Positions 5,213-5,873 of a stretch of DNA of 5,873 nucleotides are shown here, piece by piece. Every line of letters begins with the position of its first letter. Positions within the stretch are counted from its first letter, which is position 1. The notes beneath the pieces were generated by a model, which was given only the letters and a program-made list of their open reading frames with translations, had not been told where the DNA came from and did no database searches. This stretch comes from an uncultured Blautia sp. (lineage in GTDB: Bacteria > Bacillota > Clostridia > Lachnospirales > Lachnospiraceae), in NCBI GenBank assembly GCA_900765525.1, contig CAAFRY010000120.1, positions 1 through 5,873 of the forward strand. The letters run 5' to 3'. The position numbers were made by a program, and so were the translations under genes.

Positions 5213-5873
5213 TCAGTCTATTTTCGTTAAAAGCCCCATAATATCAAAACGGCATAGAAGCCCTAAGGCCAGCAGATTTGCTGCCCCTGAACCTCCCAGA
5301 AACAAAAGCCACAGCTCCAGCAGCTGTTTTCCGTCTTCCAGGTCTGTAAGCAGATAAAGAACCGGAACAGCAAGCACACACCCCATTCCCTGTATTCCCC
5401 AATTTTCCAAGAACAGAGCTCCCATGGCAGCAGCCTTACTTCTTCCCAGCAAGGCTTTTATGGCCAATTCCATTCTCCTGCTTCTTAAAATCAAAAAAGA
5501 AGCGGTCACCAGCAAAAGAGCCAGCAACAGACAAAACGGAAGGAAAAGGGCTTCTAATAGCTTTAGGTTCTGGAAAATCTGTTCTGCAGTGCTGATAAAA
5601 AGGGTGTCTTGTACTAAAAGGGTATCTCCTCTGCGACTGCTTCCGGCAGAGCTATTTTGCTCCAAAAACATACTGTTTTCCATCTTTTCCTTGAATTCAT
5701 TGAGCTTCATCGGGTCTTTCAGTTGAGCCCTGGCAGAATCGTAATAAAAATCCTTTCCTTTCTCTTCTGCAAAACCTCTCATCCAGTCTGCCGGCAGCAC
5801 TATATCCCTTTCTCCGTTCTGCAAAGTACCTATGACCAAAAGCCGGGCTCTTCCTATCTTCTGAAATTTGGAT
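5213..5873 (-). CDS. FtsX-family ABC transporter permease, C-terminal part; 5' end beyond the window
   Basis: The frame is open to the window edge, and 219 residues are visible. The first 106 or so look extracytoplasmic and polar, and include WMRGFAEEKGKDFYYDSA and a segment rich in Ser and Asn before VQDTLFISTAEQIFQNL. Three membrane segments follow at about 107-130, 149-177 and 185-207. RSRRMELAIKALLGRSK after the first of these is the typical FtsX/MacB cytoplasmic loop, in which an R-x-R-E-like string precedes a Leu-Gly-x-Ser/Thr. This fits the last half of a permease with a large external domain. A TTG at 5839 could serve as a start, but reading on upstream stays open and gives sensible protein (FQKIGRARLLVIGT), so I treat the gene as truncated by the window. 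The ATPase follows after 163 bases, the reverse of the usual ATPase-first order. Substrate unknown. Confidence 0.85.
   Translation of the reverse strand, partial: SKFQKIGRARLLVIGTLQNGERDIVLPADWMRGFAEEKGKDFYYDSARAQLKDPMKLNEFKEKMENSMFLEQNSSAGSSRRGDTLLVQDTLFISTAEQIFQNLKLLEALFLPFCLLLALLLVTASFLILRSRRMELAIKALLGRSKAAAMGALFLENWGIQGMGCVLAVPVLYLLTDLEDGKQLLELWLLFLGGSGAANLLALGLLCRFDIMGLLTKID

Overview
The window reads as a stretch of a Clostridia chromosome (Bacillota), most like Lachnospiraceae. The reasons are moderate G+C, strong AGGAGG-type ribosome binding sites, a fused FolB-FolK enzyme, tightly packed co-directional genes and FtsX-type ABC transporter proteins of the kind common in gut Firmicutes. 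No ribosomal or species-specific marker is present, so the assignment is an inference from style. All convincing genes lie on the minus strand, so transcription runs from high to low coordinates.

Region 1 (5873 to 4369) holds the end of an ABC transporter locus. There is the C-terminal part of an FtsX-family permease that is cut by the window edge, then a 163-base gap with a 16-bp tandem repeat, then a complete MacB/LolD-type ATPase. The ATPase start is odd: the ATG best spaced from its ribosome binding site is followed at once by TAG, and the usable ATG comes next. Region 2 (4368 to 4047) is about 320 bases without a convincing gene. It holds a long hairpin terminator that closes the ABC transcript, a possible membrane-protein relic, and a strong promoter (perfect TATAAT, 17-base spacer) firing into the next operon.

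Region 3 (4046 to 1) is a folate biosynthesis operon in the order folC, folE, HD-domain hydrolase, folP, folB-folK fusion, then the first 16 codons of a metallophosphoesterase that runs off the window. Gene junctions are overlaps or gaps of at most 22 bases, so one transcript and translational coupling are likely. FolE makes dihydroneopterin triphosphate from GTP. FolB converts dihydroneopterin to 6-hydroxymethyl-dihydropterin, FolK pyrophosphorylates it, FolP joins it to p-aminobenzoate, and FolC adds glutamate. The step with no classical enzyme here is removal of the phosphates from dihydroneopterin triphosphate. The HD hydrolase, placed directly after folE, and perhaps the metallophosphoesterase, are candidates for it.

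The main points for follow-up are the HD hydrolase as a candidate missing pterin phosphohydrolase, the metallophosphoesterase coupled to the end of folBK, the 16-bp repeat array inside the ABC locus, and the ATG-TAG-ATG start of the ATPase.
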